64,000 bases of DNA. It comes from Elysia crispata (taxonomy: Eukaryota; Mollusca; Gastropoda; Plakobranchidae). The translations under genes and the position numbers were made by a program. The DNA lies in assembly GCA_033675545.1 (NCBI GenBank), contig JAWDGP010001382.1, positions 137,501-201,500 of the forward strand. Direction: 5' to 3'. Below the pieces are notes generated by a model. The model saw only the letters and a program-made list of their open reading frames with translations, did not search any database and was not told the origin of the DNA. Position 1 is the first letter of the stretch. Each line of letters opens with the position of its first letter. Shown piece after piece: positions 40,848-53,154 of this stretch.

Positions 40848-41060
40848 CGTTGATTCATAACATAACACAAGGAATATATAAACTGCAAAGACTGAAACTT
40901 GGCAGAGTTGAAGGTTAAGGACAAATGTGATTACTTCCGTTTGCCAGTTGTGGTTGTTGTGAAGCACCATAAATAAAAAAACGAAAACAGGAAGAGTGCT
41001 TCTCCGAAATGTACAAAACAAAACACGTGAGCTTCCGGCATCACGCCTTCGTTAGACACA
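40848..41060 (-). promoter_or_regulatory. Probable promoter and 5' leader exon of the NDUFB1 transcript
   Basis: A strong minus-strand donor (ATCAACG|GTAAGAG) lies at 40848/40847. Upstream on the minus strand are ACGGAAGT (40933-40940), CCGGAAG (41032-41038) and CACGTG (41024-41029). ETS/GABP sites of the GGAAG type are common in promoters of nuclear mitochondrial genes, which suits NDUFB1. Linking this exon to 35199 is inference across 5.6 kb. If used, the leader ends with two short out-of-frame upstream AUGs (ATGTTATGAA). The start site was not determined. Confidence 0.4.
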
Positions 41061-41190
41061 AAAACAAGAACAAACCACACAAGGATATTCACGTATATAC
41101 ATTTGGAATACACACTATAAAAACAAAATTAAAAAAAAATATGCACATATATCAATAAGGTTATAGATCTATATAGCAAGATCTAACCTT

Positions 41191-41240
41191 CCCCCCCCCC
41201 CCAAAAAAAAAAAAAAAAAAATAATAATAATAATAATTAA
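41191..41240. repeat. Compound homopolymer: poly-C, poly-A, (ATA)n
   Basis: A C run from 41191 passes directly into an A run of about 19 and then ATA repeats. Confidence 0.9.
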
Positions 41241-42101
41241 AAAATAAGAATATTTTTTTAGATAATCTCCAAATATGTAATTTCAGAGTTCAGTTTTGAA
41301 GGTCCTTCCAGTCCCTCATGTTTTTCAAGTATTTTAGTAAGAGATTTAGGCAAACTAAGTGACAGAGAAGGCTGTTCAAACAGCAGAGAGGCGCGGAGGT
41401 TGGCATGCTAGGCTGAAAGTATTGAAACCATTTTACTGCATTAGGATGAATATTTTTTTTTTGCTTGGCAAAGATAATGGGGAATGAGTTTATCCATCTC
41501 ATTAGAAAAAATGGGATAAAGAAAGTCTTTACTGTTATTGTCATATTATACTCGCATGATTTTCTCACATAAAACAAACTATTCATACATAGCTGCCAAC
41601 CAGTACGTATAATACGTATTTAATCTGTATTTGGGCTTCCAAGTACGTTTGTCGGCATTGGTGCTAAAAATAAGTATTTGGCAGTTTCCCGCTAATAAGA
41701 GGAAAAAATACATATTTGGTGGACCGCTCACAGCTTGCAGCTATGGTGCACAGTGAAAGTTATGATAAGAGAAAATTATGTGAATTTTACAATAACCTAT
41801 TAGTAACAGGTAACCTTGTAAGCATTTAATTAAGCTTGTGTTAAAGTCAATATTGATAATTGTACTTAATGGGCAGCATCATCCACTAGGTTTGTAGTGA
41901 CTAATTTTATTTTTTTATTTTTTTAAAGTCTCCTAAAAAAGGTGATTCAGCTAGATGCCAGAAAAATTCCTTCCTCCTCCTCTGTTCCTCTCTATGTAAA
42001 CCCACCCTATTCCTTTCATACTTTTCTTCTTCAAGCTGCCCAGCTGTTCTCTGAGGATAGGATGCTGAACCCAGTCTCATCACATCACAGGGTACCCCTA
42101 G

Positions 42102-42163
42102 GCCCCCATGGCCCATGATGCTGTCTGGGCTACGGCCTTTGCCTTCTTCAGTGCATCTGCCAA
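42102..42163 (+). CDS. GABA-B-like fragment, exon a
   Basis: Acceptor CCCCTAG|GCCCCC, donor TGCCAA|GTATGT. It encodes APMAHDAVWATAFAFFSASA plus two bases. An in-frame ATG at 42108 could also serve as a start, with TAG just upstream in the same frame. Confidence 0.5.
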
Positions 42164-43619
42164 GTATGTATGAAGAGGAAAAGATAACTAGGTTTTCACT
42201 GCAGAGAATGTGTCGCTTTAAAAAAAAAAAAATCTATATTTATTTTTATATAAGAGAATTCCAGATCATGCCGCCACCCTTATAATTATAAGTCTTGCAC
42301 TTTCATCTCCAACATCAACATCGTGAATGTCTTCTTCCTCTTCCTTTTCCCTATCATGATCGTGAAATTTACATGAATTCTATTAAATCTCTCCAATAGT
42401 ATCACCAAAAAAAAAGGTCTTTCTCCAGTTTTGAAACTCAATTATTTTTTTTTTAATACAAATCTTACTTTAGCATTATCTGCCCACAAAATATTTGCCA
42501 TCGGTTCAGTATCACCATCTTATTAAGTCAATGCTCAACACACTTTAGAAGCTTTACTTTGCTAGTATGTAATCCAATGCAATAACCTAGAGTGATTTGC
42601 ACACAAAAGTAGAAATGAAGCATCGAACTGAGGACAGAAGATGTCTTTTTATTTTTTTTTTTTTTAATATTTTACACGTAGCTAAAAGTGAAAAAAAAAA
42701 TTCAAATTTCAACATCTGAATGTTTCCAAATCATATAAAAAAATGATTTTGTTATTTAAAACATCTTCACTCAAATCTCAAAAAGGTAATTTCTTGCAAG
42801 ACTCAAATTAAAAAAAAAAGGTTTAAAGTCATGGAAGGAAATAAAATTGCAATAGTCAATAACTACCGTCATCTAAACAACAAATCTGCTACAGAGTTAT
42901 TGCAACACAAGCAACCATGATTATGTTGTATTAGACATTTTATAAGTATCATAAGGGTACTTTTAAGCAGAGCTCTTAGCTGAGAACTCAAAAAATAATG
43001 GTACAGTTCCTGGAGCAAAAATAGGAAAATATACTGACAAAAAAACATTGCATGATTTTTACTCTTTGCTAAACTTAAAAAAAAAAAATAAATAATATGT
43101 TTTTTACATTTAACCAGATTGGAGGGAAGAGGGATGAAGATTGAGGACTTTGAAGAGATGACCAATGTCATTTATTGCGCTATGAATGGTATAAAATTGC
43201 TGGGAATATGTGAAATGTGGCTTCCACAGCTAAAGGAGACCACATGGCATGGACTCAGGTGGAACAATTCACCAGTAAGTCAAGTTGTACTGCGTTTTTT
43301 TTTTTTTTGTTTTTTTTTTGTTGTTTTTCCAGAGTTTTGTTATTTGTATGCTAGCATGTGACAAAGATTAAATAAATTTTTAGAAAAACACATGGTCCAG
43401 ATAATAGGTAAACAATGAGATAAGATGGGTTGAAAATTTAAAAAGTGAGAAAAAACAATGTTTATTCAGGTTCAACAATTTGGAATTAGAAGAAAAAAAA
43501 ATAAGAATAACAGGAAGTAAAAGGACGTTGAAGAGATAGAGGAAAGGAAGAGAAATATTTTGAAAAATGTCTGCCTGCCTTTTGAATCTGTGTAAACAAT
43601 CTCTCTCACTCTCTCTCTC

Positions 43620-43705
<86 letters not shown>

Positions 43706-43920
43706 AGTTCATTTTTCCCTCCTCATATTTGATCATAAGAATAGTCCATTTGTGAATCTTTTTTCAGATGGAGGTTCGAATGAAAGAACCAAGCCACAAG
43801 CTGCAGGGGAAACCAGAAAACTTGTATACATGTAACTCAACCAGCACCAGGACGACTCTCGCCACAGGCCCGGGCACCAACGTAACAACAACAACACCTG
43901 CTGTTGCTCATGAAGGATGA
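42102..43920 (+). CDS. Class C GPCR (GABA-B receptor-like) ectodomain fragment, gene span
   Basis: Three exons (42102-42163, 43118-43274, 43768-43920) join in frame (phase 2, then phase 0) to 123 codons ending at TGA. The start, APMAHDAVWATAFAF, matches the GABA-B Venus-flytrap segment of the APLAYDAVWALALAL type. The second exon gives GMKIEDF, then IYCAMNG and LLGI, matching the LEDF...IYRAMN...F.GV stretch that follows in GABA-B receptors. After that the similarity fades, and the last exon is Thr/Ser-rich with no membrane helices. No signal peptide, earlier ligand-domain exons or 7TM exons were found. It may be a partial duplicate, a pseudogene, or the end of a truncated soluble isoform. 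Upstream exons could lie to the left, unrecognised. Confidence 0.5.
43118..43274 (+). CDS. GABA-B-like fragment, exon b
   Basis: Acceptor CATTTAACCAG|ATTGGA, donor TTCACCA|GTAAGT. One base completes Lys, then 52 codons from LEGRGMKIEDFEEM to GLRWNNSP. Good splice sites and the IEDF...YCAMNG motif make this the best supported of the three. Confidence 0.6.
43597..43704 (+). repeat. CT microsatellite
   Basis: About 50 CT units with minor breaks, in the intron before the terminal exon of the GABA-B-like fragment. Confidence 0.97.
43768..43920 (+). CDS. GABA-B-like fragment, terminal exon
   Basis: Acceptor CTTTTTTCAG|ATGGAG; 50 codons then TGA. The product is hydrophilic with NSTSTRTTLATGPGTNVTTT, several N-glycosylation-type and Ser/Thr-rich stretches. 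No homology recognised. Confidence 0.42.
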   Translation: MEVRMKEPSHKLQGKPENLYTCNSTSTRTTLATGPGTNVTTTTPAVAHEG

Positions 43921-44104
43921 AAATAATATTATCATCAGCAAAAGACAGCATCGACAACGTCAGAGATCTGTCATCACCCCAACTGATAGGGGGTCACTTA
44001 TCAAACATCCAGAGATGAAAGAGGAGAACAATTCGATAATCGCTGTGAAGCTCCACAGTCCAACAAGCTCAGGGGCGTTTCAGGAACAGCTGGACCCTGG
44101 TTAG
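43904..44104 (+). CDS. Possible out-of-frame continuation of the terminal exon
   Basis: A 66-codon open frame overlaps the end of the 43768-43920 exon in another frame. It is rich in charged residues (KDENNIIISKRQHRQRQR, later EMKEENNSII) and looks protein-like. It could be the original tail after a frameshift near 43900, or chance. No independent start or splice signal supports it. Confidence 0.22.
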   Translation: MLMKDENNIIISKRQHRQRQRSVITPTDRGSLIKHPEMKEENNSIIAVKLHSPTSSGAFQEQLDPG

Positions 44105-45879
44105 CTTATGCACCTGAAAAAGCTATTTGTGGGGAGGCAAGTCCAACAAGTTAAGCTGCAGTTCTTGATCCTGATGCTTTTTCTCTGGAATAGAGAGAAA
44201 TATAACAAATTTCAACAATGAAGGAGGTGTGAAGCAAAGAATGATGTCATCAAACAAAACGAAAATATGATAAGTAAAAGACAGAGGATAGAATTTGAGT
44301 ATATATAATAATGGATCAAGGGTGGAGGGTGAAAAAAAAAAGATGGTGAATGAAGAACTAGATGGCTGAAGGGTACTGGATAGAGACAAAAATAGATACA
44401 TGAGGATAAGACGAAAGAGGATGAAAAATGAAAGATGGATGGTAGGGAATGGATAATGAGTGACATGGTTGGAGGGACATGGATAGAGGATAGGGCTAAT
44501 GAAGGGAGGATTGAGTACAAAGATAGAAGACTAAGGGTGGTAAATTTTTAGACGGAAGGTGAGGAAGGGAGAATGAAGGAATAAAATGTCTCACACTGTC
44601 CTACTAATTTTGATCCTGGTCATGAACGATTTCACGACATTTGGGATATCTTTTTTATTTGCTTTTTTTATGAAAATGTGCAATATCAAGCAAATTTCTT
44701 TGGATACATGTGATAAATATTGTGTACATGTAAATGGCAGTTTCAATTTAATCTTTGAATTTAGTTGGCTTTTTTTTTTTTTTTTTTTTTTTTAATATGC
44801 AGGTTTCGTTTTGAAATAGATTTAACTATTTAAGTATGACTTTGAAAAATTGGGTGAGGTGGCGGTGATGTTGTGGGGAAGAGAAGGGTGGTCAAAAAGC
44901 ATGAATGAAGATAATAAATGCAAAAAATATGCGATATTGGTAAAATTTCTACTTTTTTACCCCATTGTCTTTGCACTGTAATTCTGTGGTCTGCAATATT
45001 TGGCTTTTTTTCCCCTTGATTTTGATAAGAGTAGATATGTGTATATGTACTATGTAAAGATGGGAATTATGTAAGCCTTGTTTCCATATTTCTCTTAAGG
45101 GAAATCCCCTTCTTCTTTTCTTCTGTAGAAAGTTAAGGGAAAGGAGATATGTTTCTGCTTTTGAGATATGCATTTTTTTCAGGTGGAAAAACAATTTTAG
45201 CAATAACCTTACATAGGTTTTGTCATTTCATGAAAAAAAAATCATGAATGTTTCATGATAGAAAATGAATAGTCCCTTTTATATCAATATTGTTTTGTTG
45301 TTTGTTTGTTGTTGTTTTTTTTTATACAATTCTCCTTCATATTTGTAAAAATGAGTTACTATTTTAACAGGTACGGGCATCTCAAGAGAGAAAGAGAGAG
45401 ATGTATTTGATTAGAAGACTAAGGCTACAACAACATGCTCCTAGATCCTTTTTTATTGGTTCCTTTCACGATATTTCTTGAGCAGGCAAAGATCTGTATT
45501 ATTCTTACACTTAAAATTGCTAGATCTCAGACTCTCTTTTTCTCGTTGTATAGTTTCAAAATCTAAAGCTGAGCAGATTGAGTTAAATTGGATACTTTTT
45601 ATGATAACTCGTAAAAATAATTATAATTCTAATTAAAACAATCTGTCAATTTCAGATGTTACTTGCTTGAAGGGGCAATTCAGTGTGGGCATTGGCATTG
45701 GGTAACCTTTCAAGTGACAGAATAATAAATCGGCAGTTACATGTATATTGTACAGTAAATGAAAATGTTCTTATTCTTTTTTTTAATTGGCGATATCAAA
45801 CAAAGTAGATGGTAAGACAGAAAGTACAATGAAATATCTGTATACAACACTATTCCACTGTTGCCGTTTTAGTTGCTGC

Positions 45880-46003
45880 TTCTGACAATGGACATAGTCT
45901 CCTTAAGTTGAACTGACCGTGCAATCAATTCTAGAAACATTGGATTGGGAATGAGGACTAGCCTGAAAATTTTAGCTTGTTTAGTTCAGGTTGCGGAAGC
46001 CAC
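45880..46003 (+). repeat. Dispersed repeat of unknown family, copy A
   Basis: About 124 bases match 56698-56824 at roughly 80 percent by eye. Shared blocks include GTTGAACTGACCG, GCCTGAAAATTTTAG and GGAAGCCACT. Both copies are in direct orientation. No terminal structure seen. Confidence 0.75.
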
Positions 46004-47560
46004 TACAGCATTTATTGTCCCAAAAATCTAACCCAGAATGTGTATAGCCGAAAAGTCAGCTTGGCAATATGGGGCGGGGAAGGGAATGGGGGCGGTGTAA
46101 GATTTTTTGTTATGTGATTAAAATGAAGTGTGCCTCTTAGGCGACAAGATATGTGAAATAACACATAAAAAAGAGCTAAAAAATTGGTCTACCTAGACTA
46201 GTAGTACATGCTTGGTTCATGACTTTCGAGCTTAGTGGCACTCGTCAGGTGGTGTTGTATATGCACATGTTTCTTTTAGTCCTGCAAATTTCAAAGATCA
46301 AAACAGGTGTTACTATTTTAAGGATAGGTCGTTTCGACCTAAAGCCTTTATTTTGTCTGTCCCTGACAAATCCCCATTCAGTTGACTGGTTTTAGTGAAC
46401 TCAGCGAAAAGAAAACACGAAAAGTGTTGATTTCTTCAAAATATTACTCAACCACTTGGTAGAAGAAGTGTAATATCACAGGTGATTATAGACAACTTGA
46501 GATCAACAAGGGAGTGGTTTTATTATCTATGGTCTGTCAATGCTGCACGCAACAAGTATTGAGTTTTACTAGCAGTTTATGACGCCTATTGAGAGAAATG
46601 CTTTCCTCAGTGAATGACTTTTTTCCCCACCCTTAAAGCACTGTTGCTATAGAGGGATGACTATTTTCATCCTGCCACAATGAAACATGTATTTCACACT
46701 AGGCAAGGATCACTGAGGTTTTTTTTTTTGTGTTTGTTTTTTTTTTTTTACATAACATTAAAAAGCAAGCCTTTAATGAAAAATAAAATTGAATTAGAGT
46801 CTAGAACTTTGAAAACAGAATAAAAGACTTAATGAAAGTGCAGCTGGTCTCACTCGAAGAATATTTTTATATTTTTATGCAAATGAATTGTTTTAAAAAA
46901 TGATCCAAAGTCCTCTGTACCAAATAAAGACCTCACCTAAAAGGAACTGGAAGAAAAATTTCCAGAAATTCTTCCAATGGACTATCACACTGTCTAAAAA
47001 CGCTGTTAAAATAAAAACTCTTGCTTGCTTTAAGTACAAATAAGAACACCGTATAACTCAGGTAAAAATTTGAAATGAAATGGTACAGATTAAAAAACAA
47101 AAAAAAAACAAATCAGAGACGGATAAAGACAAGGTTAAACATTCTTAAGACTTAGTAAAAAATTGAGACCTTGCTATGACACAGTTTTTTTGTCGGTATG
47201 CGTCTTTATTTAATCAGTATTCTTTGTAAAGAATCATAAAGATACTGGCCGAGGCTGCAAGTTTATTCGGTAATACATAATAGTAGCTGATCATTTAGAC
47301 TTCGGGTAGACTATCAATAATGCCGGTATTTTTTGCAATTGTTTCAATTTTTATTTCGTTTTTGTTTTTTCATGCATTTATTCATTTATTTCTTGGTCAC
47401 GAAGAGAACCTAATAATGCCCAGGAGTCAGCGAATTATGAGCTCTAATTTTTTTTAAAAATGTCTTCTGGGTACATAAATCCCATACTTTATCGAATGGC
47501 AAAATATCAATGGACAGCACTATCACCACCAGAATAAAAACGAGAAGGCAAAAATAGTTG

Positions 47561-47561
47561 A

Positions 47562-47593
<32 letters not shown>

Positions 47594-47598
47594 AAAAA
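47561..47598 (+). repeat. AAAAC microsatellite
   Basis: Five to six AAAAC units ending in an A run. Confidence 0.9.
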
Positions 47599-47772
47599 CC
47601 CATGCTCGTTATGGAATACTGTAAGAAAATAAAATTGATTTTTTCTAATTTTTTTTTTCTTTTTTGTTCATTTTGTCGTTAGTTCGGCTTTAGGTGAGAA
47701 TTTAATACAGGCTTAATGTGAGGTGATTTTTAATATATTTATTAATCAATATCCACCATTGTCTTCACTCAC

Positions 47773-47878
47773 CAAATCGTATCAGGACATTGCATTCAGG
47801 ACACCGGATTGGAAGGGTCTTCTCAAAGGACTTCTCAAGTTCTAACCTAGCGCTAGATTTCCACGGCTGTTGAAGCAT
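47773..47878 (-). CDS. First coding exon of an unknown gene, CxxC motif
   Basis: ATG (47878) opens 35 codons plus one base, ending at a strong donor (CGATTTG|GTGAGT). The frame has an in-frame stop upstream, so this Met is the first. The product begins MLQQPWKSSARLELEKSFEK and continues TLPIRCPECNVLIRF. RCPEC looks like half of a zinc ribbon or RING-type knuckle, whose partner cysteines would lie in the next exon. That exon was not identified. Upstream near 48740-48770 the sequence becomes CpG-rich (GCGGCGCGCC), which could be its promoter. Family not recognised. Confidence 0.5.
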
Positions 47879-48066
47879 GCCTCTTCCAGATTGAAAATGA
47901 AAGTGTTTTGCAAATTTATTTTCTTTCGTAAATTAAAAACTCGTCAGGTGCCACGAGGCACGCAACTTCGAAGTCATGGACTGCATGACTAGGTAGGACA
48001 ATTTTAAAAAATATACCATCCTCCTTAATTGTCGAGGACTTTTTATAATGTTATTTGAAACACAAC

Positions 48067-48071
<5 letters not shown>

Positions 48072-48135
<64 letters not shown>
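48072..48135. repeat. TA microsatellite
   Basis: About 32 uninterrupted TA units. Confidence 0.97.
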
Positions 48136-48136
<1 letters not shown>

Positions 48137-48959
48137 CTATTTCTTGAACGTCACCTAAGTTTATTGAAGAATCGTGTGGGCAGTGTGTGTATATTACAAA
48201 AGAAAATTTTGAAAAATACCTTGGAGATTTATACTCTGTATAATTATGCAAATGAATACCGGTAAAAATATAATTCTAGATCAAATATAAAGAGAGAAGA
48301 ATCTGTCGACAAGTTAATTGCTTAACTTTTATCGCCATGTTTAAACGAGTCAGTAATCCCACTACCTTACTGTTAATTGTAATATTAAGCGAACGACTTA
48401 ATGACATTTAAAATGTTTGGCTAAACATAGAGTTTGTAAACGTTCGTAGTAATGTTGCAAATTTATCAGTGGCGTCATATACGTGATAATTATAATCCCG
48501 GTCTCTTTAATAATCTTAATACATGTTTTGGCACATGAGTTAGAGAGCCTAGATAACCCTTGTTTCCTATTCACACCTCAAATAAGCCCTATGTGGTTCA
48601 CATAATTATTATGAGGAGTTAAACACAGTGGCTCTCTCTGTTGGTGTCATTAAGGTGTCATCCATCTATTAAATCTGCACCTTTTAGACCTTTAAGGTGA
48701 CCGCGACCTTTTCGAGTTTCGAAGGGACTCTTGCTATTAGTTTTCTTGCGGCGCGCCGTTTTTCCTCGATTTCTAATGAACAAACAATAAAAACAATAGC
48801 AAAGCCTAGATGCGTGTCGATGAGTCATCAGTGCAGCATGCTAACGCACGTCAGACTTAAAGCCTAAATGGAATTAAAATAATTTTACCATTAATAAGCG
48901 TCATGAATAATTTTATTATGTAAAAACCATGCGCCAGTTAAAATGCAAACACTCCAATG
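48136..48959. other. Region upstream of the CxxC exon, left of the mariner element
   Basis: Mostly AT-rich. A CpG-rich patch around 48700-48775 (GCGGCGCGCC at 48749-48758) may be promoter sequence for the minus-strand gene at 47773-47878. No gene seen. Confidence 0.35.
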
Positions 48960-48961
48960 TA

Positions 48962-48992
48962 CGAGGGCATATTGATAAGTTTTGCCTCCAAG
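48962..48992 (+). repeat. Mariner left terminal inverted repeat
   Basis: Starts CGAGGGCATATTGATAAG and continues to GCCTCCA. Inverted match at 50307-50337 with two differences. Confidence 0.9.
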
Positions 48993-49074
48993 TCATAACT
49001 TTGGAAATAATGAAGACAAACAAATGATACTTACACCAAATGAAAGGTCATTTTATTTAGCACCAGATGACATA

Positions 49075-50139
49075 TCATTTTTCAACATAATCACCGTCCC
49101 GTTCGATACAGAGCCGCCACCGACGGACGACCTGTTGGATGCCGTCAGCGAAGAAGTCAGCAGTCTTGTCTCTGCACCAAGAAAGAACAGCATTCTTCAC
49201 ATCTTCGTCTGTCTCGTAACGGTTGCCCTTGAGGTAATCCTTGAGTTTTGGAAAAAGAAAGAAATCGCTCGGAGCAAGATCTGGGCTATAAGGCGGGTGC
49301 GGTAATGTCCGGAGGCCTAAACGATCTAAAGCCGTGCGAGTTTCCAAACTTGTGTGAGGGCGAGCGTTGTCGTGATGGATGATGAAAACTTTCTCACTCC
49401 TTACCCGTCGCAACCTCGCTTTCAGTTTCTCCAGTGTGTTCACATATTTCGTAGAATTCACGGTGTTGCCTTGTTCCAAAAATTCTGTGTGAACCACACC
49501 CTCACTGTCCCAAATGATCGTGAGAAGCACCTTCCGTGCGGAAGAAAACACTTTGAATTTTTTCGGAGATGGTGACGTTTTGTGTCTATACTCCTTCGAC
49601 TGTTGCTTCGATTCAGGATCATAATGATGAACCCAGGATTCATCCCCAGTGACAATTTGACGGAGGAAGTCTTCACCATCCTCATCAAATTTTGCCAGCA
49701 GTTCTCTACAGATTTGCACTCTTTGCAGCTTTATCTGAGGCGTCAGCATTCTTGGGACCCATCGAGCAGAAACTTTCCTGTATCCTAGGAGATTTGTGAT
49801 GATGTGGTGGACCCTCTCTTGAGAAATCCCTATTTCAATACTAATGTCAATCTGCTTGACGCGGCGATTTTCACGAATCAACTGATCAACACTAGATTGG
49901 TGCTTAGAGTCTGACGCTGACAATGGTCGACCAGTACGGGCTTGATCATGAACAGTTGATTCACTGGGATTCTCTTCCCTTGAACGCCGTGTCCATCGTC
50001 TCACAGTACTTACATCTAAACACATTTTACCATATACGGCTTTCATACGATAAAAGATTTCTATAGGACTACAGCCTTCTGCAGTCAGAAATTCAATCAC
50101 AGCCCTTTGTTTTAAGCGTAGATCCATGGAAGACGCCAT
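49075..50139 (-). CDS. Mariner transposase, DD34D, apparently intact
   Basis: Cuts and pastes the element by binding its terminal inverted repeats. From ATG at 50139 (MASSMDLRLKQ) there are 354 residues to TGA, within the usual 340-360 range. In order: N-terminal helix-turn-helix pair (about 8-110), linker ARWVPRMLT (WVPH-like, H replaced by R), catalytic Asp166 in TGDESWVHHYDPESK, Asp257 in HHDNARPHTS and Asp292 in YSPDLAPSDFFLF. Exactly 34 residues separate the last two aspartates, and the C-terminus is GDYVEK. The frame is open upstream to 50235, but the Met at 50139 gives the family's normal N-terminus. No stops or frameshifts seen. Confidence 0.93.
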   Translation of the reverse strand: MASSMDLRLKQRAVIEFLTAEGCSPIEIFYRMKAVYGKMCLDVSTVRRWTRRSREENPSESTVHDQARTGRPLSASDSKHQSSVDQLIRENRRVKQIDISIEIGISQERVHHIITNLLGYRKVSARWVPRMLTPQIKLQRVQICRELLAKFDEDGEDFLRQIVTGDESWVHHYDPESKQQSKEYRHKTSPSPKKFKVFSSARKVLLTIIWDSEGVVHTEFLEQGNTVNSTKYVNTLEKLKARLRRVRSEKVFIIHHDNARPHTSLETRTALDRLGLRTLPHPPYSPDLAPSDFFLFPKLKDYLKGNRYETDEDVKNAVLSWCRDKTADFFADGIQQVVRRWRLCIERDGDYVEK

Positions 50140-50306
50140 TTTTCTTTCCTCTGACCGCGCGACACCACCAAGCTTGATGACGCGCCACATTTTGAGCTCA
50201 AATGACGTCATACGCAGATGCAGTTTTGCACACATGTAGACAAAGGGTTTGAGAGTATTGATGCCAAACTAGAAGATTCTAAATTGAAATCCCGATAAAT
50301 TATGGC

Positions 50307-50337
50307 GTTGGAGGCAGAACTTTTCAATATGCCCTCG
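50307..50337 (-). repeat. Mariner right terminal inverted repeat
   Basis: On the minus strand reads CGAGGGCATATTGAAAAG, then CTGCCTCCA. Pairs with 48962-48992. Confidence 0.9.
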
Positions 50338-50339
50338 TA

Positions 50340-50636
50340 AAATTAGTTTGAGTTCCTTGTGCACCTAGGCCAAAACGATTTTTTCCCTCCAAGTAAATAG
50401 GATCTTACCGACCTTCTACAAGTCTTTTTAGCAAGGTAGTTCCTCACTAGCATGTAAATTATGACAAGGGCACATATATGTATTAATGGGTTAGAGGAAG
50501 TTTTCCTTCCCGCACTTCTTTTCACGTGACCATTGCAGTCTGTCTGTAACTTAAAACAAAAACAAACAAACAAAACTAACAAACCCAGACTGCATTGCAC
50601 TAAGGTTTTCTCTTTATGTGAAAGACCGTGGATTGA

Positions 50637-50735
<99 letters not shown>

Positions 50736-50908
50736 TGCTTTTTAAAAAAGTATAGTTCATTTACTTCCATAGAAAGGCTATGGCAGAGACGATACTGATT
50801 TTCGTTTTATTGCGGTGTTCCATTATCTTTTTCTTTTACCACGCAAAATTCAAGGGAGTGGCGACTAGCCGTTTCGACTAGCCGTTAACTCCAATTCTTG
50901 ATTTTTGC
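50340..50908. other. Region right of the mariner element
   Basis: Contains the CT microsatellite at 50639-50732. A minus-strand open reading with a donor-like site (AGGTCG|GTAAG near 50408) exists but is not otherwise supported. Confidence 0.4.
50639..50732 (+). repeat. CT microsatellite
   Basis: About 46 perfect CT units. Confidence 0.98.
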
Positions 50909-51073
50909 TTATTTGTTCAGAGCATGCGGAATAAACTCTTTTCCGCGTGCTGCAAAGATGTTCTTATAATAGCACATAATTATTAGAGCATCTATGGCGT
51001 CGGAAGACAATCCTAACAAAATGAAGAAAGAAAAGTAAAGAATAAAGCGCGACAGCGTCACTGCACTTTCAAC
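50909..51073 (-). CDS. Candidate terminal exon, membrane-protein-like
   Basis: A good acceptor (GGTTTCATTTCAG|GTTGAAAG) is followed by 54 codons and TAA. The product starts VESAVTLSRFILYFSFFILL, continues GLSSDAIDALIIMCYYKN, and ends with a basic tail (ARGKEFIPHALNK). A long hydrophobic stretch followed by a short charged tail is the look of the last helix of a membrane receptor. I do not recognise the family and found no upstream exon. Confidence 0.38.
   Translation of the reverse strand, partial: VESAVTLSRFILYFSFFILLGLSSDAIDALIIMCYYKNIFAARGKEFIPHALNK

Positions 51074-53154
<2,081 letters not shown>

Larger units (their letters stand above)
44105..47772. other. Intergenic or intronic region
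   Basis: Purine-rich low complexity at 44200-44580, a T run near 44771-44793, a dispersed repeat copy at 45880-46003 and an AAAAC repeat at 47561-47598. No supported exon. A weak exon-like segment at 46937-46989 (minus) was not accepted. Confidence 0.5.
48960..50339 (-). mobile_element. Complete mariner (Tc1/mariner) transposon
   Basis: A 1.38-kb element with both ends intact. The left end begins ACGAGGGCATATTGATAAG after T at 48960; the right end is its inverted counterpart. The inverted repeats are about 31-32 bases with two visible mismatches. TA dinucleotides at 48960-48961 and 50338-50339 are the expected target-site duplication. Between them is one unbroken transposase frame (49075-50139, minus). 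Full structure plus an intact frame suggests a young copy, possibly still active. Confidence 0.93.

Noticed and set aside
41907..42116. 69-codon charged minus-strand frame overlapping the GABA-B-like exon
   Set aside because: The plus-strand exon has matching splice phases and receptor similarity; this frame is best explained as its complement.
46937..46989. Short minus-strand exon-like segment (acceptor GACAG, donor GTGAGG)
   Set aside because: Only 53 bases; its phase does not join the 47773-47878 exon in a convincing frame and the product is not recognisable.
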